A DNA stretch of 64,000 bases from Flavobacterium hibernum (lineage in GTDB: Bacteria; Bacteroidota; Bacteroidia; Flavobacteriales; Flavobacteriaceae): NCBI RefSeq assembly GCF_000832125.1, contig NZ_JPRK01000010.1:1-64000 (forward strand), given 5' to 3'. Under the pieces are notes generated by a model, which did no database searches, had not been told where the DNA came from, and worked only from the letters and a program-made list of their open reading frames with translations. Below are positions 34,728-42,846 of this stretch, in pieces (within the stretch, counting starts at the first letter, position 1; every line of letters begins with the position of its first letter). Made by a program: the position numbers and the translations under genes.

Positions 34728-35096
34728 TTATTTTGCTTCTTTTGGAGTTTCGATCATTGCCAGGATCTCACGTAATTCTGCTACTGAAATTTTTTCTTCT
34801 TTAGCAAAAAATGAAACCATGCTTTTGTAAGAGCTATTAAAGTAATTGTCAATAGCTATATTCATAAAACCTTTACTGTAATCTTCAATGCTTACAACAG
34901 GATAATATTGATGAGTATTACCAAATGCAAAATGACTCACATATCCTTTTTCTTCCAAATTTCGAACAATTGTTGAAAGTGTATTATAATGCGGTTGATC
35001 TTCAGTAATTTCTGTTTGAATTTCTTTTACAAAAGCCTTTTTTAGCTTCCATAAAATATGCATGATTTCCTCTTCTTTGTTGGTTAACTTTTGCAT
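34728..35096 (-). CDS. BlaI/MecI/CopY-family repressor, copy 2
   Basis: A 122-aa winged-helix repressor: LTNKEEEIMHILWKLKKAFVKEI, PHYNTLSTIVRNLEEKGYVSH (recognition helix and wing), then a dimerisation helix. In BlaI the cleavage site is N-F; the equivalent here appears to be S95-F96 in MVSFFAKE. It is a near-duplicate of the copy at 36737 and is translated just ahead of its partner M56 gene. In characterised systems the membrane peptidase triggers repressor loss on signal. Confidence 0.88.
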   Translation of the reverse strand: MQKLTNKEEEIMHILWKLKKAFVKEIQTEITEDQPHYNTLSTIVRNLEEKGYVSHFAFGNTHQYYPVVSIEDYSKGFMNIAIDNYFNSSYKSMVSFFAKEEKISVAELREILAMIETPKEAK

Positions 35097-35140
35097 GTTT
35101 TAATTTTTATGGTTAGTAAAAATAGGATTTTTTTGAAATA

Positions 35141-36730
35141 CTACTTTTTAGTTTCAATAACAATAACGCCGTTTTTGCCTTCTTCGCCGTATTTAGATAT
35201 TGCATTAGAACCTTTAAATACACTCATTGTTTTTATAGGAAGCTTTTGAAGCTCGTCAGTTGTCATTCCTTCAGCAACAACGCCATCAACAATAATTAAT
35301 TTATCTGATGTTATGCGAATATTAGGTTTAGAACTTGGAGAAATTATAATATTTGCGGTTGTTTCATCATCATTGCTTACTGTAATATTTGTACTTGTAT
35401 TTACAACAGTATTAGTGTTAGTATCGCAATTAACTTTTGTGCTAGTATTAGAATTAGTGTTAACATCAGTATTTGTTTTTGAGTTTGTAACTTTTATGAT
35501 TTCTACTCTGTGCTCTTTGTCAGTTGCATTGGATAGAGCGATTTTATCTTCTGCGATTAAATTAATTTTTTTCGTTCCATTGTCATCCGTTGTAACGATA
35601 ATTCCACAGTCTTTAATGCCCTCAGAACCTTTAATCTGAAAGTTCTGAGTTTTTGTAGTACCACTTTTTACATCGACTTTTATGGCTGTTAATTCGTTTT
35701 TTGAATTTCGTTTCAAATCGGAAATCTTACAATCGACATTGTGAATTCGTTTTAGATTTTCTGCAATAACTTTAAGTTCATTATCTGTCGTAGTTTTCTT
35801 GATTTTGTAAACATCAACAGATTTAATTTCTTTTTTAGAAATTCCAACATTTATTCCATCTTTTTCTTTTGCAATTACTTCGACTTGAAATAAAAGTACA
35901 AATGCAACTAGAGCAGGAATTACAGTGTAATACTTCCAAGCATTACTCTTTTTTGATTGATTTTTGTTTAACATAACGATTCGTTTTTTGATTAATGATT
36001 GATAAAAATGATTAGTAATAGCGAGACAATTCTCGTGTGTCGTAATTTTTAAAAGCGTGTATTGATAGGCTTTTTTATCTGATATTTTTTGAGCAGCTGC
36101 TGCATCAGCAATAAATTCAAGGTTTTGAACGATTGCTTTTTTGTAAAACCAAATAAGTGGATTGAACCAAAATAGTACACAGAAAGCTCTGGAAACCAAT
36201 ACATCAAATGTATGATTTTGATCACTATGAACTTTTTCATGTTCTAAAATGCTTTCCAATTCTGATTCGCTATACAGTGATGAGTTGTAAACGATGTAAT
36301 CAAAATAAGAAAATGGAGCAATGTTCTCTTTTATATCTACAAACTTAAAATCAGCCTGCTGTTGTATTCTTTTTCCTTTTAATATTGAGTTTAAACTATA
36401 AAAATCGATGGCAAATTTTGCAACAAAACCAATTAAACCAATACCATAAACAGCAACAAAAATTAAACTCCAATTGATTTGTAATGAATCGTTTATTGTG
36501 TTTTCTGGTAATATTTGAGTATAGTTTAAATCTGAAATAGGAGCAGAGTCTATCAAGACTATTTTAGTAAAAACAAAAAAGGGCAATACAATAGAAGTTA
36601 TTAATCCAGCTAGTAAAAAAAATCTATTACTATTGAAGAATGTTTCTTCGCGTAACAAAAAATAATAAGCCGAATAGAATAGAAGTAATAAACCGCTTGA
36701 TTTTGCTATAAATATAAGAAGTGCTTCCAT
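35141..36730 (-). CDS. M56 (BlaR1/MecR1-like) membrane metallopeptidase with plug-like tail
   Basis: A 529-aa paralogue of the other M56 gene. The membrane/peptidase half is closely similar, with HEKVH at 164-168 and E205/D209. The C-terminal part differs: a Thr/Asn-rich low-complexity linker (about 410-455, TNTDVNTNSNTSTKV) leads to a segment IIVDGVVAEGMTTDEL...YGEEGKNGVIVIETKK. This closely resembles the end of a TonB-receptor plug domain, a fusion seen in several Bacteroidota M56 proteins. It starts 6 bases after its BlaI partner. Confidence 0.82.
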   Translation of the reverse strand: MEALLIFIAKSSGLLLLFYSAYYFLLREETFFNSNRFFLLAGLITSIVLPFFVFTKIVLIDSAPISDLNYTQILPENTINDSLQINWSLIFVAVYGIGLIGFVAKFAIDFYSLNSILKGKRIQQQADFKFVDIKENIAPFSYFDYIVYNSSLYSESELESILEHEKVHSDQNHTFDVLVSRAFCVLFWFNPLIWFYKKAIVQNLEFIADAAAAQKISDKKAYQYTLLKITTHENCLAITNHFYQSLIKKRIVMLNKNQSKKSNAWKYYTVIPALVAFVLLFQVEVIAKEKDGINVGISKKEIKSVDVYKIKKTTTDNELKVIAENLKRIHNVDCKISDLKRNSKNELTAIKVDVKSGTTKTQNFQIKGSEGIKDCGIIVTTDDNGTKKINLIAEDKIALSNATDKEHRVEIIKVTNSKTNTDVNTNSNTSTKVNCDTNTNTVVNTSTNITVSNDDETTANIIISPSSKPNIRITSDKLIIVDGVVAEGMTTDELQKLPIKTMSVFKGSNAISKYGEEGKNGVIVIETKK

Positions 36731-36736
36731 AAACGG

Positions 36737-37105
36737 TTATTTTTCTTGTTTTGGATTTTCGATCATTGCTAAAATTTCACGTAATTCTGCTGCTGAAATC
36801 TTTTCTTCTTTAGCAAAAAATGAAACCATATTTTTATAAGAACTATTAAAGTAATTGTCAATTGCAGTATTCATAAACTTTTTGCTATAGGCTTCTAATG
36901 TAACAGTTGGATAATATTGATGTGTATTTCCAAACGCGTTGTGCGCTACAAAACCTTTTTCTTCCAGATTTCTAACAATAGTCGAAAGTGTATTGTAATG
37001 CGGTTGATCCTCTGTAATTTCTGCTTGTATTTCTTTTACAAAAGCTTTTTTCAACTTCCATAAAATGTGCATGATTTCCTCTTCTTTGTTGGTTAACTTT
37101 TGCAT
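36737..37105 (-). CDS. BlaI/MecI/CopY-family repressor, copy 1
   Basis: A 122-aa winged-helix repressor nearly identical to the second copy over the first 60 residues, differing more in the C-terminal third. It is the first gene of the four-gene minus-strand operon (BlaI-M56-BlaI-M56). Directly upstream are three phased dyads around the promoter, most simply its own operator, so the operon is probably autoregulated. Confidence 0.88.
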   Translation of the reverse strand: MQKLTNKEEEIMHILWKLKKAFVKEIQAEITEDQPHYNTLSTIVRNLEEKGFVAHNAFGNTHQYYPTVTLEAYSKKFMNTAIDNYFNSSYKNMVSFFAKEEKISAAELREILAMIENPKQEK

Positions 37106-37122
37106 GTTTTCTAATTTTAATT

Positions 37123-37187
37123 CAAACCTACAACTATTTTTCTAGTTACACAACTATAAAAGTAGTTATTTAACTAAAAAACACGTT
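37123..37187 (-). promoter_or_regulatory. Promoter with phased AACTA-N6-TAGTT operators for the BlaI/M56 operon
   Basis: Two perfect dyads AACTA-N6-TAGTT lie at 37132-37147 and 37152-37167, with a degenerate third at 37172-37187 (AACTA-N6-ACGTT). All are exactly 20 bases apart. On the minus strand a TAGGTTTG -7 box lies at 37130-37123, so the first dyad fills the spacer and the second abuts the -33 region. The ATG follows within 20 bases. Sequence observations are direct; binding by BlaI is inferred. Confidence 0.65.
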
Positions 37188-37227
37188 TTGATGCTTTTTG
37201 GGTACGAGATATGCTAAATTATTTACC

Positions 37228-37370
37228 GCAAAGTTCGCTAAGTTTATATTTTAGGAAGCAAATGTAAGATGCATAAAAGGCAAAGTTCGCAAAGCTTTAC
37301 AGATAAAGCTTTGCGAACTTTGTGCTTATTAAAAGTCTTTTATATTTAAAAACCTTGCGAACTTTGCGTT
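37228..37370. repeat. GCAAAGTTCGCAAAG repeat cluster with a 19-bp perfect hairpin
   Basis: Three GCAAAGTTCGC-type units occur at 37228-37245, 37281-37322 and 37353-37370 (the last inverted). The central one is a perfect 19-bp inverted repeat (37281-37299 with 37304-37322, loop CAGA). It fills the space between the BlaI operator and the convergent-side MFS gene. Such units recur between Flavobacterium genes; function is unknown. Confidence 0.7.
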
Positions 37371-37393
37371 AAAATTAACATCGCATAAGGATT

Positions 37394-38611
37394 CTAGCTC
37401 ATTTTCTCTTTAGCTAGTGCTTTCTTAATCCAGACGCAACAAAGTGTTGCAATAACTCCAATAGAAGCCATAAAGAACCAATTGATTTGATATCCATGAC
37501 GGGTTATGATTTCGAAACTAACTTTCGAGCTAATAATGTGTGCTAAACTAAAACTCATGGTATACAATGCCATATATCGGCCTTCTTGCCCGCGTGGGGC
37601 GCGACTCAATGCGAAAGCATTCGAAAAAGGGAAGGTTAAAATTTCTCCAATAGAAATACAAATCATGCTAATTACCAAAATTCCTGCCCAAACATTAATT
37701 AACAGCAAGAAGAAACTTGATGCCATTACAAATGATCCTACTATAATGATTTTAATTTTAGGGAAGCCTTTTCGCTCCATAAAACCAACTGTTGGCATCT
37801 CTAAAGCAAAAATTAGAAGTCCGTTAAGCATCATTAGTAATCCGCTTTGAAATGCCGTTAAATTAAATTTCTCTTGATGGTATAAAGGTAAAGTTGTAAA
37901 AAGTTGAAAGAAAATCATTGCTGTTATGAAACTCACAAACAAGAAAACCCAAAATATTTTATCATGAAAAACTGAATTTGATTCTCCGGCACTTTCTATT
38001 TTATCATCGTGAACTACTTTTTTCTTCTCTTTAACTAACAAAGCAAATATGGAGATTGCAATGATACACGAAGCACCATCTATCCAGAATAAACCGGAAT
38101 ACCCCATTCCCATAATAATTAAACCTCCTAAAGCCGGTCCCGCAGCAAAACCAAGATTTACCGCTAAACGTACCAAAGTCAAGGCACGAGTTCTGTTTTC
38201 GGGCTTTGCATATGCGCCAAGAGAAACAAACATTGCAGGTCTAAACATATCTGCAATAGTCATTAATACAAACATTGCAGCGCAAAGTGCCCAAAAAGTA
38301 GTAATATATTGTATAAAGAATAATGAAACTCCGCTGGTAAATAAACTAAAGACCATGATTTTATAAAAACCAATTTTGTCTGATAATTTTCCGCCCAACC
38401 ATGAACCCAACATAGACCCAAATCCAAAAGCAACCATAATCCAACCCACCTGATTATAAGTAAACTGTAAGTCTTCTTTTAAATATTTAGATAAAAAAGG
38501 CAATACCATTGTTCCTGCACGATTGATAAAAGTGACGATGGCAAGTATCCAAATTTCTCTAGTAAATCCTTTAAAATTATTAATGTAGTGACTAAAAGCG
38601 GTTTTAAGCAT
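37394..38611 (-). CDS. MFS transporter
   Basis: A 405-aa, 12-TM permease starting at the ATG at 38611 (a TTG 24 bases upstream is less likely). It shows the MFS loop 2-3 motif GSWLGGKLSDKIGFYKI and RALTLVRLAVNLGFAAGPALGG, which fits drug:H+ antiporter-1-like members. Its substrate cannot be inferred. It is isolated: the upstream neighbour is divergent and the downstream region is the repeat cluster. Confidence 0.83.
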   Translation of the reverse strand: MLKTAFSHYINNFKGFTREIWILAIVTFINRAGTMVLPFLSKYLKEDLQFTYNQVGWIMVAFGFGSMLGSWLGGKLSDKIGFYKIMVFSLFTSGVSLFFIQYITTFWALCAAMFVLMTIADMFRPAMFVSLGAYAKPENRTRALTLVRLAVNLGFAAGPALGGLIIMGMGYSGLFWIDGASCIIAISIFALLVKEKKKVVHDDKIESAGESNSVFHDKIFWVFLFVSFITAMIFFQLFTTLPLYHQEKFNLTAFQSGLLMMLNGLLIFALEMPTVGFMERKGFPKIKIIIVGSFVMASSFFLLLINVWAGILVISMICISIGEILTFPFSNAFALSRAPRGQEGRYMALYTMSFSLAHIISSKVSFEIITRHGYQINWFFMASIGVIATLCCVWIKKALAKEKMS

Positions 38612-38709
38612 TCTAAAATAAGTTATTTGCCACAAAGTTAGGAAACTTTGTCGGTTAGAGAGGTTGCTGCTTTGTTACTTTTAAACTATTTTTGCTCAAA
38701 ATTTTAAAG

Positions 38710-39309
38710 ATGAAAAATGTTATTGCTTTTCTAGTATTGCTTGCAGTTAATTTCTGTTTTAGTCAAAATAAATTTAATCAAAAAGAAGCTGAAAATTTTC
38801 AGAAGAAGATCAATTCAGAATATGCTGATCCTAAGACAAGTCCGTTAATGCAAGAAGATCTTAAAACCTTCAAAACTTTAGATTTTTTCCCTATGAACAG
38901 TAAGTATTTTGTAGTCGCGAAGTTTGAAAAAGCAGAAAACGAAAAAGTTTTCGAAATGAAAACTACAGGAACAAGAACTCCAAAGTACATTAAATACGGA
39001 ACATTAAATTTTACGATCGACGGCGTGGCGCTTAAATTAAACGTCTATCGTAATATTGAACTTTCTAAAACAGCAGAGTATAAAGACCATTTATTCCTGC
39101 CTTTTTCAGATTTAACTTCTGGTAAAGAAAGTTACATTGGAGGAAGATATATTGACTTAAAAATTCCGAAAGGAAATACAATTGCAGTCGATTTTAATCA
39201 GGCTTATAATCCTTATTGTGCTTACAATCATAAGTATTCTTGCCCAATTGTGCCTTTAGAGAATGATTTAAATGTTGAGATCAAAGCCGGAGTTAAAACA
39301 TTTCATTAA
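38710..39309 (+). CDS. Exported DUF1684 protein
   Basis: A 199-aa protein beginning at 38710, where a signal peptide starts (MKNVIAFLVLLAVNFCFSQ). The remaining body is the DUF1684 family: LDFFPMNSKYFVVAKFEK, KYGTLNFTIDGVALKLNVYRN, LFLPFSDLTSGKESYIGGRYIDLKIPKG and the C-terminal NPYCAYNHKYSCPIVPLENDLNVEIKAG. Conserved Cys/His residues in that tail are a family hallmark, but the function is unknown. A TATTTTTG box lies at 38687-38694. The stop overlaps the start of tatD (TAATG). Confidence 0.82.
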   Translation: MKNVIAFLVLLAVNFCFSQNKFNQKEAENFQKKINSEYADPKTSPLMQEDLKTFKTLDFFPMNSKYFVVAKFEKAENEKVFEMKTTGTRTPKYIKYGTLNFTIDGVALKLNVYRNIELSKTAEYKDHLFLPFSDLTSGKESYIGGRYIDLKIPKGNTIAVDFNQAYNPYCAYNHKYSCPIVPLENDLNVEIKAGVKTFH

Positions 39310-39965
39310 TGGAATTCTTTAATTTTCATACACATCAATTTACAAATCAATCCAATATTCTGGAATTGGTCAATCAATATCCGCAAGATTTTGATGCTTC
39401 AATTCCGTTTTATTCCATTGGAATTCATCCTTGGTACATTAAGGAAGCGCAAATTGATACCGATTTGAAGATTATCGAAGAGAAATTGCAAACCAAGAAT
39501 TGTTTAGCATTGGGAGAATGTGGTTTAGACAAAAGAATCGAAATTCCGTTGGAGCAACAAATATCGGTTTTTGAAAAGCAATTGGCTTTAGCCGAAAAAT
39601 ATAATAAACCTGTTGTAATTCATTGCGTTGCTGCATTTCAGGAAGTAATCGAAATCAAGAAAAGATTGAAGATTTCGGCACCAATGATAATTCACGGATT
39701 TTCAAAGAATAGTCAAATTGCAAGTCAACTTATAAAAGAAGGATTTTATATTTCTTTTGGAAAATATTTGCTTAAAAATCCAGATTTGAAAGCGGTTTTT
39801 CAGAATGCACCAAATGATCGGTTTTTCCTGGAAACAGATACTATTGAAGAAAGTATTCAGCAAGTGTATGACTTAGCAGGTCAGTATAAAAATATTACAA
39901 TTAAAGAGTTACGGGCGATTATTTCAAGTAATTATAAAGATGTGTTTGTTAGAAGTAAAGAATAA
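39309..39965 (+). CDS. TatD family hydrolase
   Basis: A 218-aa metal-dependent hydrolase of the amidohydrolase-like TIM-barrel fold. Visible metal ligands are HTH near the N-terminus (NFHTHQF), the glutamate in ALGECGLD, and later histidines in VVIHCVAAF and MIIHGFSK, plus an aspartate in FLETDT. TatD enzymes are DNases/exonucleases with a role in DNA repair. It is shorter than E. coli TatD (260 aa), as is usual in flavobacteria. Coupled to the DUF1684 gene by a 1-base overlap. Confidence 0.87.
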   Translation: MEFFNFHTHQFTNQSNILELVNQYPQDFDASIPFYSIGIHPWYIKEAQIDTDLKIIEEKLQTKNCLALGECGLDKRIEIPLEQQISVFEKQLALAEKYNKPVVIHCVAAFQEVIEIKKRLKISAPMIIHGFSKNSQIASQLIKEGFYISFGKYLLKNPDLKAVFQNAPNDRFFLETDTIEESIQQVYDLAGQYKNITIKELRAIISSNYKDVFVRSKE

Positions 39966-39982
39966 AGAGCTTTTGACATCTC

Positions 39983-40015
39983 ACCCTGAGCGTCCCGAGA
40001 ATTCGGGAGAAGGGT
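39983..40015. repeat. Small palindromic intergenic repeat
   Basis: Nested inverted repeats: ACCCT (39983-39987) with AGGGT (40011-40015), and TCCCGA (39993-39998) with TCGGGA (40003-40008). The CCTGAGCG part resembles the GAGCGAAGTCGAA-type intergenic palindromes. Confidence 0.5.
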
Positions 40016-40118
40016 ATTCCTATTAGAAACGAGACTTAGACTTTGATTAGCTTGAAAAGCTTGTAATAAAAAATTTAAAAAAATTTAAAAAAAATAAACT
40101 AAAATAACAAAAGAATAT

Positions 40119-40835
40119 ATGGCAGAGTGGACAGAAAGAGCCGAGCTTTTATTTACTAAAGAAGGATTACAAAACTTGCAAAACTCTAATGTTTTGGTTG
40201 TTGGATTAGGCGGTGTTGGATCGTTTGCAGCTGAATTTTTAGCTAGAGCAGGAGTAGGAAGTATGACAATTGTTGACGGTGATGTTGTTGATATTACCAA
40301 TATCAACAGACAGTTACCTGCTTTGCATTCGACAGTTGGACAGCCAAAAATTACGATTGTGGGAGATCGTTTAATGGATATTAATCCTGAGTTGAAATTA
40401 ACTCGTGTTCAGGAATTTCTTTCTCCAGAAAGAGCTTTTGAAATTGTGTCTCCAGAATTTGATTATGTTTTGGATTGTATTGACAGTATTACGCCAAAAT
40501 TAAATTTAATTATTGCCGCAAAACGCAAAAGAGTAAAAATCATTAGTAGCATGGGCGCTGGCGGAAAAATGCTGGCTTCTAAAGTAAAAGTGACTGATAT
40601 TTCTAAGACTATCAATTGTTACTTTTCTAAAACTATTAGAAAACGTTTAAAAGCTGAAAAAATAAACAAGTTAAAAGTTGTTTTCTCTTCTGAAATTCAA
40701 GACGAAAAAAGTTTGAAATTAACTGACGGAAAAAACTTCAAAAAATCGTTTTACGGAACGAATAGTTATATGCCAGGATTATTTGGTCTTCATGTCGCAG
40801 AAACTGTAATTAGACACTTACTTACCAAAGAGTAG
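40119..40835 (+). CDS. tcdA: tRNA threonylcarbamoyladenosine dehydratase
   Basis: A 238-aa E1-like protein of the ThiF/MoeB fold. The ATP-binding motif is VVGLGGVGSFAAEFLARAGVG, followed by IVDGDVVDITNINRQ and DYVLDCIDSITPKLNLI. The order and the GVGS element match TcdA (YgdL/CsdL), which cyclises t6A37 in tRNA to ct6A. It lacks the Cys-X2-Cys zinc pairs of MoeB/ThiF, as TcdA does. Confidence 0.9.
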   Translation: MAEWTERAELLFTKEGLQNLQNSNVLVVGLGGVGSFAAEFLARAGVGSMTIVDGDVVDITNINRQLPALHSTVGQPKITIVGDRLMDINPELKLTRVQEFLSPERAFEIVSPEFDYVLDCIDSITPKLNLIIAAKRKRVKIISSMGAGGKMLASKVKVTDISKTINCYFSKTIRKRLKAEKINKLKVVFSSEIQDEKSLKLTDGKNFKKSFYGTNSYMPGLFGLHVAETVIRHLLTKE

Positions 40836-40935
40836 ACTTTTTGTTTCAGGTTTTAGCTGGTCTTGTATTGAGATAACTTTTTTAAAGTTTTAAACTTGGA
40901 AAAAATTACTGCAAAAAGAGAATCTGAGACCTAAA

Positions 40936-40955
40936 AGACGCACTGCTGTGCGTCT
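40936..40955. repeat. Short perfect hairpin AGACGCAC-TGCT-GTGCGTCT
   Basis: An 8-bp perfect stem with a 4-base loop between tcdA and the HAD gene. No T tract follows immediately on either strand, so I list it as a palindromic repeat rather than a terminator. Confidence 0.55.
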
Positions 40956-41008
40956 CTACAAAAAACCTTTGTCCCTTTGTAACTTAGAACCTTAGCACCT
41001 TAAAAAAA

Positions 41009-41671
41009 ATGATAAAAACAGTAATTTTCGATATGGATGGTGTAATTGTTGACACTGAACCAGTTCATCGTTATGCCTATTACCAACAATTCTCAGAACT
41101 AGACATCACTGTAACCGAAGAAATGTATACTTCGTTTACCGGTTTTTCAACTAGAAATACGTTTCAGACTCTGAAAGGTTTTTTTCCTAGTATTGAGCAC
41201 GAAGTCGAAGATTTGATTCAGCGAAAAAGAAGTATCTTTAATGATGCTTTTGATACCAAAGAAGATCTGTACCTTTTAGAAGGTGTTGAGGATTTAATTA
41301 AAGATTTGTACGCTAACGGAATACAATTGATTTTAGCATCTTCGGCATCAAAAGTTACGATTGAGCGTGTTTTTACAAGATTTAGTTTGCATCAATATTT
41401 TACGGATATTGTTAGTGGAGAAGATTTTCCGCAATCAAAGCCAAATCCCGCTATTTTTGTGCATGCAGCATCTTTATCAATAGCTCCAAAAGATGAGTGC
41501 ATTATTATTGAAGACAGTACAAATGGTATAAAAGCTGCAAAAGCTGCCGGTATTTTTTGCGTTGGTTATAATAGTGAACATTCAAAATTACAAGATTTAT
41601 CAGATGCTGATTTGATTATCAATCACTTCAATGAATTAGACGCTCAAAAAATATCACAATTAGGCTCTTGA
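41009..41671 (+). CDS. HAD-superfamily phosphatase (beta-phosphoglucomutase-like)
   Basis: A 220-aa cytoplasmic enzyme. Motif I is FDMDGVIVDTEP (nucleophile aspartate), motif II is ILASSAS, motif III the lysine in FPQSKPNP, and motif IV is CIIIEDSTNGIKAAKAAG. The four-helix cap (about 15-85) and the E after DT are typical of the phosphoglucomutase/CbbY subgroup. The substrate is not determinable; candidates are sugar phosphates. Confidence 0.87.
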   Translation: MIKTVIFDMDGVIVDTEPVHRYAYYQQFSELDITVTEEMYTSFTGFSTRNTFQTLKGFFPSIEHEVEDLIQRKRSIFNDAFDTKEDLYLLEGVEDLIKDLYANGIQLILASSASKVTIERVFTRFSLHQYFTDIVSGEDFPQSKPNPAIFVHAASLSIAPKDECIIIEDSTNGIKAAKAAGIFCVGYNSEHSKLQDLSDADLIINHFNELDAQKISQLGS

Positions 41672-41689
41672 ATTAAGTTAAATTTAACA

Positions 41690-41718
41690 TTTGTTCGCTA
41701 ATTGAATTTGTAAATTTG
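41690..41718 (+). promoter_or_regulatory. Bacteroidota promoter of the DUF2911 gene
   Basis: TTTG at 41690-41693, 17-base spacer, perfect TAAATTTG at 41711-41718, 22 bases before the ATG. Confidence 0.75.
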
Positions 41719-41740
41719 AACAAACAAATAAACTCATATA

Positions 41741-42583
41741 ATGAAAAAACTACTTATTGCATTCGCCCTTATTTTGGCGTCATTTGCTACAGAAGCACAA
41801 ATAAAAACTCCACAAGCAAGTCCTAAAGGATACATTAAACAAACAGTTGGTTTGACAGATGTAGAAGTTACGTATTCAAGACCAGGCGCTAGAGGAAGAG
41901 CTGTTTTTGGTAATTTAGTTCCGTTTGGTAAATTATGGAGAACTGGAGCTAACGAAAATACGATCATTAATTTTAGTGATGATGTTGTTATTGACGGTAA
42001 AACTTTGAAAAAAGGTAAATATGCGATCTATACAATTCCTAAAATTGAAAGCTGGGAAGTTATTTTTTATCTTTCTACTGATAACTGGGGATTACCAGAA
42101 AACTGGAGTGATGCATATGTTGCTTTAAGAACTACTGTAAAAGAAGATGCTTTACCAACTCCACTTGAGACATTTACAATTGGAATTAATGGTTTAGATC
42201 CAAATTTTGGTTATTTAGAAATGGCATGGGAAAACTCACATGTTGCTTTAAAATTTGAAGTTCCAACTGCGAAAATTGCAACTGCAAGTATTGAGAAAGT
42301 TTTGGCTGGACCAACTTCAAATGATTATTTTGCTGCTGCTCAATATTTATTTCAATCAAACGGAAACATCGAAACTGCAAGAACTTATGTAGATAAATCG
42401 TTAGATATGGTTACTGAAAAACCATACTTTATTTTAAGATTAAAATCGCAGATTCAAGCAAAACAAGGTGATAAAAAAGGAGCTGTTGAAACTGCTAAAG
42501 CTTCACTTGCTGCTGCAGAAACTGCTAATAATCAAGATTACGTAAAATTAAACAAAGATAGTATTGCTGAATGGAGTAGATAA
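41741..42583 (+). CDS. Exported DUF2911 protein
   Basis: A 280-aa protein with a signal peptide (MKKLLIAFALILASFATEAQ). The first ~165 residues are the DUF2911 domain: PKGYIKQTVGLTDVEVTYSRPGARGRAVFG, KLWRTGANENTIINFSDDVVIDGK, LKKGKYAIYTIP, WEVIFYLSTDNWGLP. The C-terminal ~90 residues are helical and TPR-like (ARTYVDKSLDMVTEKPYFILRLKSQIQAKQGDKKGAVETAKASLAAAE). Function of the family is unknown. It has its own promoter and terminator. Confidence 0.87.
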   Translation: MKKLLIAFALILASFATEAQIKTPQASPKGYIKQTVGLTDVEVTYSRPGARGRAVFGNLVPFGKLWRTGANENTIINFSDDVVIDGKTLKKGKYAIYTIPKIESWEVIFYLSTDNWGLPENWSDAYVALRTTVKEDALPTPLETFTIGINGLDPNFGYLEMAWENSHVALKFEVPTAKIATASIEKVLAGPTSNDYFAAAQYLFQSNGNIETARTYVDKSLDMVTEKPYFILRLKSQIQAKQGDKKGAVETAKASLAAAETANNQDYVKLNKDSIAEWSR

Positions 42584-42605
42584 TATTTCAGATTTCAATA
42601 TCTTG

Positions 42606-42652
42606 AAAATCCAAATTTTAAAGTTTAGGCTTTAGAATTTGGATTTTTTTTA
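42606..42652 (+). terminator. Terminator of the DUF2911 gene
   Basis: A 12-bp perfect stem (42606-42617 with 42636-42647) with a T run. Confidence 0.85.
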
Positions 42653-42689
42653 TTTAATGTAGAATAAATTTGAGCGCAGAAAAGTTTTT

Positions 42690-42791
42690 TTGTCATTTCG
42701 AGGAACGAGAAATCGCACTTGTAATTCCGCAAAGAGAATCGACAATCGTTGACGAGATTCTAGTGCTATTTCTCGTTCCTCGAAATGACAA
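42690..42791. repeat. 102-bp palindromic element with 30-bp arms
   Basis: Left arm 42690-42719 and right arm 42762-42791 are inverted copies with one mismatch (core GTCATTTCGAGGAACGAGAA). A smaller inverted pair AGAATC/GATTCT sits inside. Transcribed, it would fold into a long hairpin. It lies after a terminator and before a convergent gene. Size and termini suggest a REP- or MITE-like element of the kind dispersed in Flavobacterium genomes; it has no coding capacity. Confidence 0.75.
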
Positions 42792-42846
42792 TACTGTCGA
42801 AAATTTGAAGCTAAAACTTAACAAATATTAAAAAAGCTGAAAGACT

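Noticed and set aside
35131..35150. A partial AACTA/TAGT dyad near the second BlaI gene
   Set aside because: It coincides with the last codons and stop of the M56 gene (Thr-Lys-Lys-stop) and has the wrong spacing (N5), so chance is likelier than an operator.
39966..40118. A tRNA or small RNA gene in the gap before tcdA
   Set aside because: No T-loop (GGTTCGAATCC-like) sequence or cloverleaf; only nested inverted repeats and A-rich sequence.
40936..40955. A terminator for tcdA
   Set aside because: The stem is good, but no T run follows within a few bases, and it lies 100 bases past the stop; better listed as a palindromic repeat.
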